The notes below the pieces were generated by a model. That model was not told where the DNA came from, did not search any database, and saw only the letters and a list, made by a program, of their open reading frames with translations. The position numbers and the translations under genes are program-made. From positions 186,001 to 250,000 of the forward strand of contig CAWARA010000031.1 in NCBI GenBank assembly GCA_963784195.1: 64,000 bases of DNA, read 5' to 3'. This document shows positions 42,327 through 51,503 of the stretch, one piece after another (positions within the stretch are counted from its first letter, which is position 1; every line of letters begins with the position of its first letter). Source of the stretch: CAVQAH01 sp963784195 (GTDB lineage Bacteria; Acidobacteriota; Vicinamibacteria; Vicinamibacterales; 2-12-FULL-66-21).

Positions 42327-43031
42327 GTGGACTTCGGGTCGCTGACGTTTGCCGAAGTGTCCCGTACGTTCGGCCGGAGGCGAGCGCTGAATCGCGTGTC
42401 GATGCACTGCCGCGCCGGTGAGGTCATCGCGCTTCTCGGTCCTAACGGCGCTGGAAAGTCGACGTTCCTGTCGATCGCGGCGACGCTGCTGGAGCCGACG
42501 TCAGGCTCGGTTACTTACGGCGAGCACTCACCTCGGCGTGCGGGCGCCGCGCTGCGGAGCCGGATCGGACTGCTGGGACACGATCTCTACCTGTACCCCG
42601 ACCTGACCGCTTCGGAGAACCTGGACTTCTTCGGCAGACTGTACGGATTGGCGGACCTGCGCAGCCGCGTGACGGCGGCACTCGAGCAGGCCGGCTTGGC
42701 GGAACGCCGCGATGAGGCGGTATCCGGTTTCTCCCGCGGCATGCGCCAGAGGCTGGCGCTCGAGCGCGCGCTGCTGCACGAGCCACGGCTCGTGCTGCTC
42801 GATGAGCCGTTCACCGGACTCGATGATGCGGCGACAACGGCGCTGCGAGATCGGTTGATCGCTTTGCGCAACGCCGGCGCCATCGTCCTCCTGACCACGC
42901 ACGACCTGGAAACGATCGAAGGGATCGTCGACCGTGCGGTCGTGCTGAAGAATGGACGGCTGCTCGAGATCGATTCCGGAGCCGGATCGCTTCGCGATCG
43001 ATACCGCCGCGTGTGCGCGGCCGCCACGTGA
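42327..43031 (+). CDS. ccmA: Haem exporter-type ABC ATPase CcmA
   Basis: 234 residues from a GTG start 8 bp after the previous stop. Walker A LLGPNGAGKSTFLSIAATLL, Q-loop IGLLGHDLYLYPDLTASENL, signature VSGFSRGMRQRLALERALLH, Walker B LVLLDEPFTGLDD and switch His in VLLTTHDLETIEG. With CcmB and CcmC it forms the complex that releases holo-CcmE using ATP. The stop overlaps the ccmB ATG (TGATG). Confidence 0.92.
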   Translation: MDFGSLTFAEVSRTFGRRRALNRVSMHCRAGEVIALLGPNGAGKSTFLSIAATLLEPTSGSVTYGEHSPRRAGAALRSRIGLLGHDLYLYPDLTASENLDFFGRLYGLADLRSRVTAALEQAGLAERRDEAVSGFSRGMRQRLALERALLHEPRLVLLDEPFTGLDDAATTALRDRLIALRNAGAIVLLTTHDLETIEGIVDRAVVLKNGRLLEIDSGAGSLRDRYRRVCAAAT

Positions 43032-43717
43032 TGCCGGGGTTCATCGAAACCGTCATGCTCGTGGTGCGCAAGGACCTGCTGATAGAGGTCAGGAGCCGGG
43101 AGATTCTGTACACGACGACGTTCTTTGCCGTGGCCTGCGTGCTCGTGTTTGCGTTCGGGTTCGTTCGTGAAGGCGAGCCGATTGAGGGGGCCGCGGCAGG
43201 AATCCTCTGGATCGCCATTGCGTTTGCCGGGACACTGGCGCTTGGCCGCGCGTTCGAACGGGAGCGGTTGAATGAAACGCTGCGCGCGCTGCTGATGGCG
43301 CCGGTGCAGCGTCCGGCCATCTACATCGGCAAGCTCACCGGGATTCTGCTCGTGCTCGCCGTGGTCGAGCTGCTCGTCGTGCCGCTGGTTGCGCTGATGT
43401 TTCAGGCACCGCTCCTCTCGCACCCCGTGCTGATGATGGGGCTGCTGACCGCCGGCACCGTCGGTTTTGCCGCGGTCGGGACGCTGTTTGCGGCCATGCT
43501 CGTCCGCGCGCGAAGCCGCGATGTCCTGCTGCCGATTCTCCTGTATCCGATTACGATCCCGGTGATCATCGCCGGCGTCCGTGGCACGGCCGCGCTGATT
43601 CAGCCGGAGGTGGATCTGCAGATGGCGCGAGCCTGGCTGTCGATGCTCGTGTTCTTCGACGTCGTGTTCATCACGCTCGCGCTGTGGACGTTCGAGCCGG
43701 TGATGGCCGACTCGTAA
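43031..43717 (+). CDS. ccmB: Cytochrome c maturation membrane protein CcmB
   Basis: 228 residues from the ATG at 43031. The N-terminal LVVRKDLLIEVRSREILYTT is a CcmB signature and is followed by six hydrophobic segments, including AAAGILWIAIAFAGTLALGR and LLPILLYPITIPVIIAGVRG. The FERERLNETLRALLMAPVQR motif is typical. CcmB is the membrane partner of CcmA. A long structured repeat element separates it from ccmC. Confidence 0.93.
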   Translation: MPGFIETVMLVVRKDLLIEVRSREILYTTTFFAVACVLVFAFGFVREGEPIEGAAAGILWIAIAFAGTLALGRAFERERLNETLRALLMAPVQRPAIYIGKLTGILLVLAVVELLVVPLVALMFQAPLLSHPVLMMGLLTAGTVGFAAVGTLFAAMLVRARSRDVLLPILLYPITIPVIIAGVRGTAALIQPEVDLQMARAWLSMLVFFDVVFITLALWTFEPVMADS

Positions 43718-43737
43718 CCGAGAGCCAGGGGAACTTT

Positions 43738-44060
43738 GACGGAGGAGACGGAGAACACGGACCAGGCTTCAACTCGGAGACACGGAGCAACGGAGACGGT
43801 GACCGGGCGAGTCACCGGTCAGCGGCCGATGGCGGCCCGGCCATGGGCCGGGCCGAGCGATCCATCGACACCCCGCGGACGCAAGCTGCTGGTGATTCGG
43901 ATGCAGCTTGTGTCCGTGGGGCGTCGATGGATCGCCCGCCGCGCGAGCGGCGGCATCGGCGACCCGGTGACACCACGGCCACCAATGAGATCCGTTTCGC
44001 CCCCGTTGCTCCGTTTCTCCGAGTTGAAGCTCGTTCCGTTTCCTCCGTCCCCTCCGCTCC
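43738..44060. repeat. Multi-hairpin repeat element, copy A (about 323 bp)
   Basis: Outer arms (43738-43795 and 43995-44060) are inverted, built of GGAG/ACGG-rich sequence containing GCTTCAACTCGGAGAC and its reverse complement. Inside, GCCGAT (43825) pairs with ATCGGC (43955) and encloses three hairpins: GGCCCGGCC-ATG-GGCCGGGCC, a 77-nt hairpin with 32-bp arms (43858-43934), and CCGCCGC-GCGA-GCGGCGG. A further small hairpin GGTGAC/GTCACC lies at 43798-43816. Same architecture as 59735-60056. It sits between ccmB and ccmC. Confidence 0.9.
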
Positions 44061-44095
44061 AATCAGGTCGGGCGAGCTGGATAAAGCTGGTAACT

Positions 44096-44752
44096 ATGAC
44101 TAAGCTCTTCGCTCCACTGGCGATTCTGGTTGCGGCGATGTTCGTCTACGCCCCCGTGCTCATCGTCAACGCCCCCTACGAATCGACGATGGGCCTGGTG
44201 CAGAAGATTTTCTACTTCCACGTTCCCTCCGCCATGACCATGTTCATGTCGGCGTTCGTGTGCGGCATCGCCAGCGCGGTGCATCTGTTCGGCCGCCGGC
44301 CTGGCGCCGATCGACTCGCGGTCGCTGCGGCGGAGCTGACCGTTCTGTTCGGCCTCATCGTGCTGATCACCGGCCCGCTGTGGGCACGCAAGGCCTGGGG
44401 CGTGTGGTGGCAATGGGACGCGCGGCTGACGTCGACGCTGATCCTGTGGCTGATCTTCCAGTCGTACCTCCTGCTGCGGCGATACGGCGGGCCTGGATCG
44501 GATCGGCTTGCGGCAGGCGTCGCCATCTTCGGCATGGCCAACGTGCCGTTCGTCTACTGGTCGGTCAACGTCTGGCGGACGGTGCACCCGACGACCAACG
44601 TCGTGCCCACGTTGCAGCCGGGCATGCGCGGCCCGTTCTGGTTCTGCGTGTTCGCGTTCGTCGGTCTCTACGTGCTGATGCTCGCTGCGCGGGCGCAGCT
44701 GGAAGCGCGGCGCGCCGAGCTCGAGGAGTTGTATCTGGCGGTGGAGGAGTAA
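44096..44752 (+). CDS. ccmC: Haem-handling membrane protein CcmC
   Basis: 218 residues from the ATG at 44096; the open frame upstream only translates the repeat element and is not used. It has six membrane segments (LFAPLAILVAAMFVYAPVLI first), conserved His in IFYFHVPSAMTMFM and the WWD motif WGVWWQWDARLTSTLILWLI, with VWRTVHPTTNVVPTL. CcmC delivers haem to CcmE. The MGLVQKIFYFHVP start of the domain is canonical. Confidence 0.95.
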   Translation: MTKLFAPLAILVAAMFVYAPVLIVNAPYESTMGLVQKIFYFHVPSAMTMFMSAFVCGIASAVHLFGRRPGADRLAVAAAELTVLFGLIVLITGPLWARKAWGVWWQWDARLTSTLILWLIFQSYLLLRRYGGPGSDRLAAGVAIFGMANVPFVYWSVNVWRTVHPTTNVVPTLQPGMRGPFWFCVFAFVGLYVLMLAARAQLEARRAELEELYLAVEE

Positions 44753-44783
44753 TCGGAAATCGCGAAATCGGAAATCGGAAACG
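44753..44783. repeat. Short heptamer array CGGAAAT
   Basis: About four units (CGGAAAT, CGCGAAAT, CGGAAAT, CGGAAAC) directly after the ccmC stop codon, of the same sequence type as 34243-34371. The rest of 44784-44954 holds short GGCAAGGCCAA repeats and no gene I can support. Confidence 0.75.
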
Positions 44784-44954
44784 TTCGAGTGTGGACACCG
44801 GGCTGCCTCGTCAGACATCGAGGAGGCGGCAAGGCCAAGTCCACCGAAGCGTGTGCGGCAAGGCCAAAGTGCCCGCGCGCACTAACAAAAGCGCACGCAA
44901 TATGTTCAAATCAGCCATTCTCTTCATTCTGATACCATCTTCGCGACATCGCTC

Positions 44955-45176
44955 ATGGCGCAGCAAGTCCCCCCCGGCGCACCTGAGGGGTTCGTGCCGC
45001 TCGATCCATCTGTGGCGCGCGAGCAGTTGCCAGCGGCGCCACTCGTGATGGGCGCTTACGGCATCGCGTGGATCCTGCTCATCGGCTACCTGTGGTCGAT
45101 CTGGCGGCGGCTCGCGAAGGTCCAGCAGGAAATCGCGGTCGTCAGCAGGCGTCTCGAAGGTGGGTCGAAACGATGA
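44955..45176 (+). CDS. CcmD-like small membrane protein
   Basis: 73 residues. An N-terminal Pro-rich segment (AQQVPPGAPEGFVPLDPSVA) precedes one helix (APLVMGAYGIAWILLIGYLW) and the cytoplasmic motif SIWRRLAKVQQEIAVVSRRL, matching the single-helix plus basic coiled layout of CcmD, which stabilises the CcmABC-CcmE complex. It follows ccmC in the expected order. The stop overlaps the next small gene. Confidence 0.72.
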   Translation: MAQQVPPGAPEGFVPLDPSVAREQLPAAPLVMGAYGIAWILLIGYLWSIWRRLAKVQQEIAVVSRRLEGGSKR

Positions 45177-45328
45177 TGGGCGGCATGACGGCGGCGCACT
45201 TCATCTTCATCCCCGCCGTGCTGCTGATCGGGATCGTGATCGGCTGGATACTCGGTTCCCGCGCGGCACAGGACGCGTATGCCGCCGAGTTGAGGAAACG
45301 GGAGGAACGCAGCAGGAGAGAGAAATAG
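45173..45328 (+). CDS. Small single-helix membrane protein, end of ccm cluster
   Basis: 51 residues from ATG 45173, overlapping the CcmD-like gene by 4 bp (ATGA). One helix (FIFIPAVLLIGIVIGWILGS) is followed by a strongly charged tail (YAAELRKREERSRREK). I recognise no named family. The tight overlap suggests it is translated with the ccm genes. Confidence 0.6.
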   Translation: MMGGMTAAHFIFIPAVLLIGIVIGWILGSRAAQDAYAAELRKREERSRREK

Positions 45329-45399
45329 CCTCAATTCCCAACCGAGTCTTCATGATCTCCGCTCACCCGGTAGGACAACAATGGCGGAGGGCACCGTGG

Positions 45400-45515
45400 A
45401 CTCAAAGAGCGACGGTGACGACAGTGGCGACGATCACGACGGCCGCGACGTTCACGACGTCACTATTGTCCTCGTCGTGGTCGTCGTGGTCGTCGCGGTC
45501 GTTCCTGGGGCGCGT
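45400..45515. repeat. GTC/GAC-rich imperfect inverted repeat
   Basis: A GACGACNNTGGCGACGA-type stretch (45408-45455) is followed by a GTCGTGGTCGTC-type stretch (45472-45505), roughly its reverse complement with hexamer periodicity. It lies in the noncoding stretch 45329-45736, in which I see no credible gene. Confidence 0.5.
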
Positions 45516-45594
45516 CAGCCGTCAGTCGTTGTCCACAGCGAACGAGCTCCCAGGTATCCATTTGCTGGGCGGAAGGGAAGAAGGATGAGCCCGC

Positions 45595-45736
45595 TAGAAA
45601 ACACCTCCCAACTCCCAAAGGAGAGTCGCTCGCGAGCGCGGGATGAAAGGCGTTCCAAACAACTAGTGGCTACGACTTCTATCGCTCTCTCTCGAACGAC
45701 GTGCTTGGGAGTTAGGAGTTGGAGGTTGGGATTTGA
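45595..45736. repeat. Two-arm heptamer element (CTCCCAA / TTGGGAG)
   Basis: Left arm ACCTCCCAACTCCCAAAG (45602-45619) and right arm units TTGGGAG, TTAGGAG, TTGGAGG, TTGGGAT (about 45707-45734) are inverted. CGCTCGCGAGCG is a perfect palindrome between them. It lies at the 3' end of the orphan permease gene. Confidence 0.72.
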
Positions 45737-48226
45737 TCACCCTTCCCTTAGCACGCGCGCTGGATCGATGACAGACGCTCGCCGCGCCGGCAATGCGCCC
45801 GCGATCGCGCCGATGGCAACCAGCACGGCCGCTGCGCCGAAGAGCGTCGTCAGGTCGCGCGCAGGAACGCGGAAGAGCAGTGTCGAAACGTACGGCGATG
45901 CCCAGTAGCTGATCCCGCCCCCGATGGCGACCCCGAGTCCGACTAGCAGCGCAACGCGCGACAGCACCATCCGAATGACGCTGCCAGGCGCGGCGCCGAG
46001 CGCCATGCGGATGCCAATCTCGGTGCGGCGGCGGCCGACAGCGTAAGAGGTCACGCCGTAGAGACCGAGACCGGCGAGCAACAGCGCCAGCCCACCGAAG
46101 AATCCCGAGAGCATCGCGACGACACGTTCCTGGATGAGCGTGGCGTTGACCTGATCGGCCAGCGGACGGAAGGTGATCGTCACGTCCCGGTTCACCGACT
46201 CGAAGGCGGTTGCCAGCGGCTTCGTCAGCAGCGCCGGCGATCCCGAGACGGCGCGCACGCTCACGGAAAGGAACGACGGTGGTTCTGGATACTGAGCAAC
46301 CGGAAGGTACAACGTCGGGGGTATCGGGTCCCGCAACAAGCGATACACCGCATCGGCGACGTAGCCGACAATCTCGAACTCGACTGCCGGCCGTGTCGGA
46401 AATCCCATCTGTCGAGGCCGCCGCCCGATCGGGTTCTGCCCGCCCATGAACTTCCGCGCGAAGGCTTCGTTGGCTATCGCGACCTTGGTGGATCCATTCC
46501 GATCTGCGGCGGTAAAATCGCGGCCGGCGATCAGACGAACGCCAAATGTGTCGAACCAACCCGGGCTGATTAGATTCACATACGTACTTCGCGGCTGGAA
46601 GTTGTCGCTGGTCATCGGAATCATCACGCCGTCGACGGCTTCGATTCCCCACTGCCACGAGCTGCCGCTGACCGGCGTCACCGCCGAGATCGTTGCGTTG
46701 GCTACACCGGGCACGCTCGCCGCCGAATCCCGCAGCCGTTCGAATACCGGGAGACGCTGCGCCGGCTCGAGCTGAAGTCGCTGCGCGTTGATGTTCGCAA
46801 CCAGGACACCCTGCCGCTGGAAGCCGAGGTCCAGCGTCGTCAGCGACCAGAACGTGCGCATGAACAGCCCGGCCGCGATGACGAGTATCAGCGACAGCGC
46901 CACTTGCAGCACGACGAGCGCGTTGCCAAGGCCGAAACGGCTGTCGCCGACGAGGCCGCGGCCGCGTGCCTTCAGCGATTCGTTCGGCTGCACGCGGGTC
47001 GCGCGGAGCGCAGGCGCCGTCCCGAACAGGATTGCCGTCGTGACCCCAATTGCAGCGGTGAATCCGAGCATTCGCCAGTCCAGCGCCAGATCGAGGAACA
47101 CGTTGTTGGTGCTCGATGAGAGCTGACGGACCAGCAGGCGGCTGCCCCATTGAGCGATGAGCAAGCCAAGCAGCGCGCCGCACGCCGACAGGACGAGACT
47201 CTCGACCATCAGCTGACGTGTGAGGCGGAATCGTGACGCGCCGAGCGCCAGTCGCACGCTGATCTCGTGACGCCGCGCGGTCGCGCGCGCGAGGAGCAGG
47301 TTGGCGATATTCGCGCACGCAATCAGCAGCACCAGGCCGACGACCACCATCATCGTCGTCAACGGCCGCTGATAGCGATTGCGGAAGGCGGAGGGACCGG
47401 CCGATGCCGGCTGGAGCTCGAACGCGTCACGCAGATACGATGCCTTGTCCTCCTCGCGGAAATCTGGCGGCATGGTCGCGTCACGGACCTGCGGCTGCAG
47501 ACCACGCAGCGCCGCGGTGGCGCTGTCGGCTGTCTGACCCGGCTTGATCCGCACCATGATGTTGAGCCACCAGCTCGACCGCCGGTCGAGCGAGCTTTCC
47601 TTCCCGCGGATGAGCGGCTCAGTGCCCAGCGGAATCACGACGTCGAAGGTTCGCCCGACATCAGCGCCAAAGAACTCCGGCCCTGTGACGCCGATGATCG
47701 TAAAGGGAATCCGCTCGATTGTCAGGGCGCGTCCGACAACGTCTGCGGCGCCGTCGAAGCGCCGCTGCCAGAAGTTGTAGCTGATCACGGCGACCGGGCC
47801 GTCCGGGCCACCACCGCGGCGATCGTCGGATGTTGTAAACGTCCGCCCGAGGATCGCGGGCACGCCGAGCACCTGGAAGAGCCCGCCGCTCGCCCAGATG
47901 CCGTCGATGAATTCGGTTGGACCGCCCGGCGCGAGGTTGAAGCGTGTGGGGGACCACGCGAATGCCCCGTCAAACGGCTCCTGACGGTCGCGAATCTGCT
48001 CCCAGATGGGGTTGGTGAACGAGCGGTTGGCGTTGGCGCCACTGCCCGCATTCACGATCGTAAGCCGCGCGGGATCTCTGACCGGGAGCGTGCGAAGCAT
48101 GACCGCATCGAGAATCGAGAAAATCGCGGTGTTCGCGCCGATTCCCAATCCAAGCGAGAGAATGGCGACGGCGGTGACGACGGGTGTGGCTCGCAGGGCC
48201 CGGATGGCATCACGCAGATCGGTCAT
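45737..48226 (-). CDS. Orphan MacB/FtsX-type permease, large acidobacterial (ADOP-like) form
   Basis: 829 residues from the ATG at 48226, where MTDLRDAIRALRATPVVTAV begins. The layout is as in the permease at 9667: helix AVAILSLGLGIGANTAIFSI, periplasmic MacB core, FtsX helices (MMVVVGLVLLIACANIANLL, LLLARATARRHEISVRLALG), and a duplicated second unit ending in SVIDPARVLREG. Here there is no ATPase or adaptor gene next to it, the typical state for this family, so it either borrows an ATPase or works without one. Heptamer repeats follow its stop codon. Confidence 0.92.
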   Translation of the reverse strand: MTDLRDAIRALRATPVVTAVAILSLGLGIGANTAIFSILDAVMLRTLPVRDPARLTIVNAGSGANANRSFTNPIWEQIRDRQEPFDGAFAWSPTRFNLAPGGPTEFIDGIWASGGLFQVLGVPAILGRTFTTSDDRRGGGPDGPVAVISYNFWQRRFDGAADVVGRALTIERIPFTIIGVTGPEFFGADVGRTFDVVIPLGTEPLIRGKESSLDRRSSWWLNIMVRIKPGQTADSATAALRGLQPQVRDATMPPDFREEDKASYLRDAFELQPASAGPSAFRNRYQRPLTTMMVVVGLVLLIACANIANLLLARATARRHEISVRLALGASRFRLTRQLMVESLVLSACGALLGLLIAQWGSRLLVRQLSSSTNNVFLDLALDWRMLGFTAAIGVTTAILFGTAPALRATRVQPNESLKARGRGLVGDSRFGLGNALVVLQVALSLILVIAAGLFMRTFWSLTTLDLGFQRQGVLVANINAQRLQLEPAQRLPVFERLRDSAASVPGVANATISAVTPVSGSSWQWGIEAVDGVMIPMTSDNFQPRSTYVNLISPGWFDTFGVRLIAGRDFTAADRNGSTKVAIANEAFARKFMGGQNPIGRRPRQMGFPTRPAVEFEIVGYVADAVYRLLRDPIPPTLYLPVAQYPEPPSFLSVSVRAVSGSPALLTKPLATAFESVNRDVTITFRPLADQVNATLIQERVVAMLSGFFGGLALLLAGLGLYGVTSYAVGRRRTEIGIRMALGAAPGSVIRMVLSRVALLVGLGVAIGGGISYWASPYVSTLLFRVPARDLTTLFGAAAVLVAIGAIAGALPARRASVIDPARVLREG

Positions 48227-48285
48227 GGCTCCGCCTCGTTGGTCTTGTTGGACGGATGGCAAGGGTCGTTGGTTGGCAGCTCGGC

Positions 48286-49029
48286 CTACCGGCCTACGGC
48301 CAGCCTGTTCGCGAGGCTCGCGGGCAATCCGGCGCTGATGATCCGGCGCTGCGCGGCATCGACGGGATAGTGCACGCGCCGGAGCACCACTTCAGGTCCC
48401 CGTGAATCGTAGATGGCGAAGGCGGCACGAGGGTCGCCGTCACGCGGTTGCCCGACCGAGCCGGGATTCACCATGTATCGAACCTCTGGTTCGATGCTCA
48501 GCAGGGTGTCGACCGAGCCTTCGGGAAGAAAGCCGTCGTAGGTATCGCCAATCCGTCGAAACACGACCGGCAGGTGCGTGTGCCCGAACAGGCAAATCGG
48601 CCGCTCACCGGCGTCGAGCGCTCGCCGTGCATCGTCGGTGTCGAAAATGTAGTGATCTTCGTCGAACGGCGACCCGTGACAGATCTCGACGTGCTCGTCG
48701 ATCGTCACCGGACCAGCGGGCAATGAGCGCAGAAACTCACGGTTCTCGCTGGTGAGCGACTCGCCGGTCCACAAGGCCGCGACCCGTGCGACGTGATTGA
48801 AGTTGCTCCCGTCCTCGATGCCACAGGCCGCCTTGTCGTGATTGCCGCGGATGATGGCGATCGGATTCAACGCGCGAACCAGATCGATGACCGGGTTTGG
48901 CGACGCCCCATAGCCGACGAGATCGCCGAGCACGACGGCGTGATCCCAAGTGCCGTCCGGGGCGGCATCGAGCACCGCTTCGAGCGCCTCGAGATTGGCG
49001 TGGATATCAGACAGGATCAGGTAGCGCAC
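48286..49029 (-). CDS. Calcineurin-like metallophosphoesterase (YfcE/MJ0936-type)
   Basis: 247 residues from a GTG at 49029. Metal-binding motifs are YLILSDIHANLEALEAVLD (DxH), AVVLGDLVGYGASPNP (GD), IIRGNHDKAAC (GNHD), CHGSP and LFGHTHLPVV (GHTH). The MVNPGSVGQPRDGDPRAAFA segment marks the DUF2008/YfcE-like subgroup acting on phosphodiesters or phosphoproteins. The substrate is unknown. The start codon is not certain because the frame is open upstream into the heptamer repeat. Confidence 0.9.
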   Translation of the reverse strand: MRYLILSDIHANLEALEAVLDAAPDGTWDHAVVLGDLVGYGASPNPVIDLVRALNPIAIIRGNHDKAACGIEDGSNFNHVARVAALWTGESLTSENREFLRSLPAGPVTIDEHVEICHGSPFDEDHYIFDTDDARRALDAGERPICLFGHTHLPVVFRRIGDTYDGFLPEGSVDTLLSIEPEVRYMVNPGSVGQPRDGDPRAAFAIYDSRGPEVVLRRVHYPVDAAQRRIISAGLPASLANRLAVGR

Positions 49030-49061
49030 GGCCTCAGGCAATTCTAATCCGGTTCGACATA

Positions 49062-49118
49062 CCGCACTTGCGCACTTGCGCACTCGCGCACCTGCGCACT
49101 GCGCACTCGCGCACTTTA
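49062..49118. repeat. Heptamer-like array GCGCACT
   Basis: Units GCGCACT, GCGCACC and CTCGCGCACTT repeat with 6- to 8-bp spacing (mostly 7). The array ends at the stop codon of aroK and lies just upstream of the phosphoesterase. Confidence 0.8.
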
Positions 49119-49619
49119 ATCCCGCGGCAAGGCGTCGAGAATCCGCTCCGCGATTTCGTCCGGCCGGGACGCGCTGGCGCTGATCCGCAGGTGGGCGAGG
49201 GCGTAGGCGTGCTGGCGCCCCGCGAACAGCCGTTCCATCTGCGCGAGGTCGGCTGCGAGCGGCCGGCGGCCATCGGCCGGCACCCGGACCAGCACCTCCT
49301 GGAACGGCACGTCGAGCCAGATGGCCAGGCCGTCGCGCATGATGGCGGCGCGATTTTCCAGGTCGACGAACGTGCCTCCGCCTGTGGCGACGACCACATG
49401 TCGCAGGGGCAGCAGCAGTCTCAGGATTTCGCGCTCGACGGCCCGGAAGTATGGCTCGCCGCTGCGTGCGAAGATGTCGGCGACAGGCCGGCGCTCGCGT
49501 GCCTCGATCAGTTCGTCCACGTCTTCGGCGCGCCATCCGAGCCGATCGGCAAGCGCCCGCGCGACGGTCGTCTTGCCCGCCGCCATGAATCCGACAAGGT
49601 AGATCTTATCGACCGCCAC
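49116..49619 (-). CDS. aroK: Shikimate kinase
   Basis: 167 residues from a GTG at 49619. Walker A LVGFMAAGKTTVARALADRL, the shikimate-binding DVDELIEARE, GEPYFRAVEREIL, VVATGGGTFVD and the lid Arg in DGRRPLAADL. It phosphorylates shikimate at O3 in aromatic amino acid synthesis. The start overlaps the aroA stop by 14 bp, so the two consecutive pathway enzymes are coupled. Confidence 0.92.
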   Translation of the reverse strand: MAVDKIYLVGFMAAGKTTVARALADRLGWRAEDVDELIEARERRPVADIFARSGEPYFRAVEREILRLLLPLRHVVVATGGGTFVDLENRAAIMRDGLAIWLDVPFQEVLVRVPADGRRPLAADLAQMERLFAGRQHAYALAHLRISASASRPDEIAERILDALPRD

Positions 49620-50916
49620 CGGTTGACGTGAGGCGCGCAAGCTCCTCGAAGAAGCCGGGGTACGACACGGAAACCGCGGAAGCACCCACGATTGTGCTGG
49701 GCTCGGCGGCGCCCGACGCGGCGATCGCCAGCGCCATCGCGATGCGATGATCGCCGGCCGCATCGGCCGTTCCTCCGCTCAGCGGCCGCGCCTGCACGAT
49801 GAATCCGTCGGCGAACTCGTCCACGACACCCCCCAGGCTCTGCAGGCCCTGGGCGAGGCAGCGAATGCGGTCGCTTTCCTTGACCCGCAATTCGGCTGCG
49901 CCGCGCACCACCATCGAAGCGCCAGAGGGCAAGCCTCGCGCCGAGCGCGGCCAGCGCCGGGATCTCGTCGATGACGCCGGGTACCTCCAGCGGGTCGATG
50001 GCGAACGATCGCAGTGTGCCATGACTCACGTGGACGCGGCCAATCGGCTCGGGCGACGAATCGTCCCGCACGACGTCGACCGTCGCCCCTGCCCGTCGCA
50101 CGATGTCGAGGAACGCGGTTCGCGTGGGGTTCAGGCCTACGCCATCGATCTCGACGGAGCCGCCAGGCGTGGCCGCCGCAAGGGCGATCCAGAACGTCGC
50201 ACTCGAGATGTCGCCAGGAATCGTCAGGTTCGCGGGCTTCAAACGCTGGCCGCTCTGAATGGTAATCGCGTTCCCCGTCACCGTGAGGTCGACGCCAAAG
50301 AGTTGCAGGGCCCTTTCGGTGTGATCGCGGGTCGGCGTCCTTTCAATCACGGTCGTGACGTCGTCGGCCTGGAGGCCGGCGAGCAGCACCGCGCTCTTCA
50401 CCTGGGCGCTCGGCACATCGGCCGAGTAGCTGATGCCGCGCAACCTGCCGCCGTCGATCGTCAGCGGCGGCCGTCCGTCGTTCGAGGCGATGGTGGCCCC
50501 CATCCGGGTGAGGGGATCGATCACACGCCGCATCGGCCGGCGCGAGAGCGACGCGTCGCCCCCAATCACAGTTCTGAACTCGTGCGCCGCCAGGATTCCC
50601 GACAGCAACCTCATCGTGGTTCCCGAGTTCAGCGCGTCGAGCGGCCCCGCGGGGCGGGCGAACCCGCGCAGGCCCAGTCCCTCGATCGTCACCTGTCCGC
50701 GGTTTGCCGGATCCGGACGCCAAGGCCGGCCAGGCAGGCCAAAGTGGCCGCGCAATCGGCACCGGACGAGTAGCCATGAATGGTGGAGGAGCCGTCCGCG
50801 AGCGCGGCGAGCATCGCGTAACGGTGGGAAATGGATTTGTCGCCTGGTACCCGAATTCGCCCCGCCACACGCGTCGCCGGCAACACGGTCGCGGCATCCG
50901 CGGGCGTTCCGAGCAT
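49606..50916 (-). pseudogene. aroA: EPSP synthase (3-phosphoshikimate 1-carboxyvinyltransferase), two frameshifts
   Basis: Three segments together form a full AroA of about 436 residues. The first (from ATG 50916) has RIRVPGDKSISHRYAMLAAL. The second has LDALNSGTTMRLLSGILAAH, SLSRRPMRRVIDPLTRMGA, DVPSAQVKSAVLLAGLQADD and IPGDISSATFWIALAAATPG. The third has AAELRVKESDRIRCLAQGLQ and DHRIAMALAIAASGA. The breaks are near 50705 (one base missing) and 49930 (one base extra), so the outer segments share a frame. AroA transfers enolpyruvyl from PEP to shikimate 3-phosphate. All catalytic motifs are conserved, which argues for sequence error. Confidence 0.86.
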
Positions 50917-51059
50917 GCGCCGCACTATAGCATTCGCACTCTTGAATCGATCCGGTTTAGAATATTGTCCACCTGCGTGTTCCCCAAGAACGCTGATTCC
51001 ATCGTCTTTCCGGCGTCCGGCCTGGAGCGTCACGAGCGTGTCGGCCGCGGCATGACTGC

Positions 51060-51503
51060 ATGCTGACACGCGGCGGCACCGTCAGACTGCAGATCCACAG
51101 TAACTTCGACATGCTGGACTTCGTCCAGGTCGTGAGCGATCGGATCGGGCAGATGGCCGGTATGGACGAAGACACCATCCACTGGATCGGCGTCGCGGTC
51201 CGCGAGTCGGTCATCAACGCCATCAAGCATGGAAACCGCGAAGACTATTTCAAGCTGGTGACCGTCGAGTTCGCGTTCCTCCCCCCCGCCAAGCCGGGGG
51301 AGCTGATCGTGCGGGTGCTGGACCAGGGTGAAGGCTTCGACCCCGAGGAGATCGCCGATCCGCTGGCGCCGGAGAACCTGCTCAAGTCGAGCGGCCGCGG
51401 CATCTTCTTCATGCGCAGCTTCATGGACGACGTGACGCTCCGGCGCGCGTCGGAAGGGGGCATGGAAGTGCGCATGGTCAAGAAGCTGTCTTCTGGTGGC
51501 TGA
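51060..51503 (+). CDS. RsbW/SpoIIAB-type ATP-binding anti-sigma kinase
   Basis: 147 residues. A GHKL ATPase domain shows WIGVAVRESVINAIKHGNRE (N box), LIVRVLDQGEGFDPEEIADP (G1) and LLKSSGRGIFFMRSFMDDVT (G2). Proteins of this type bind sigma factors or phosphorylate anti-anti-sigma (STAS) proteins in partner-switching control. No sigma factor or STAS gene is adjacent. Its stop overlaps the GTG start of the inositol-phosphatase gene. Confidence 0.88.
   Translation: MLTRGGTVRLQIHSNFDMLDFVQVVSDRIGQMAGMDEDTIHWIGVAVRESVINAIKHGNREDYFKLVTVEFAFLPPAKPGELIVRVLDQGEGFDPEEIADPLAPENLLKSSGRGIFFMRSFMDDVTLRRASEGGMEVRMVKKLSSGG

Noticed and set aside
43736..44095. N-terminal extension of ccmC (TEETENTDQASTRRHG and on)
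   Set aside because: It translates the multi-hairpin repeat element; CcmC proteins begin close to the ATG at 44096.
45381..45908. Reading frame with an Asp-rich then poly-Val stretch
   Set aside because: It follows a GTC/GAC inverted repeat and then runs antisense through the permease gene; no ribosome-binding site or known domain.
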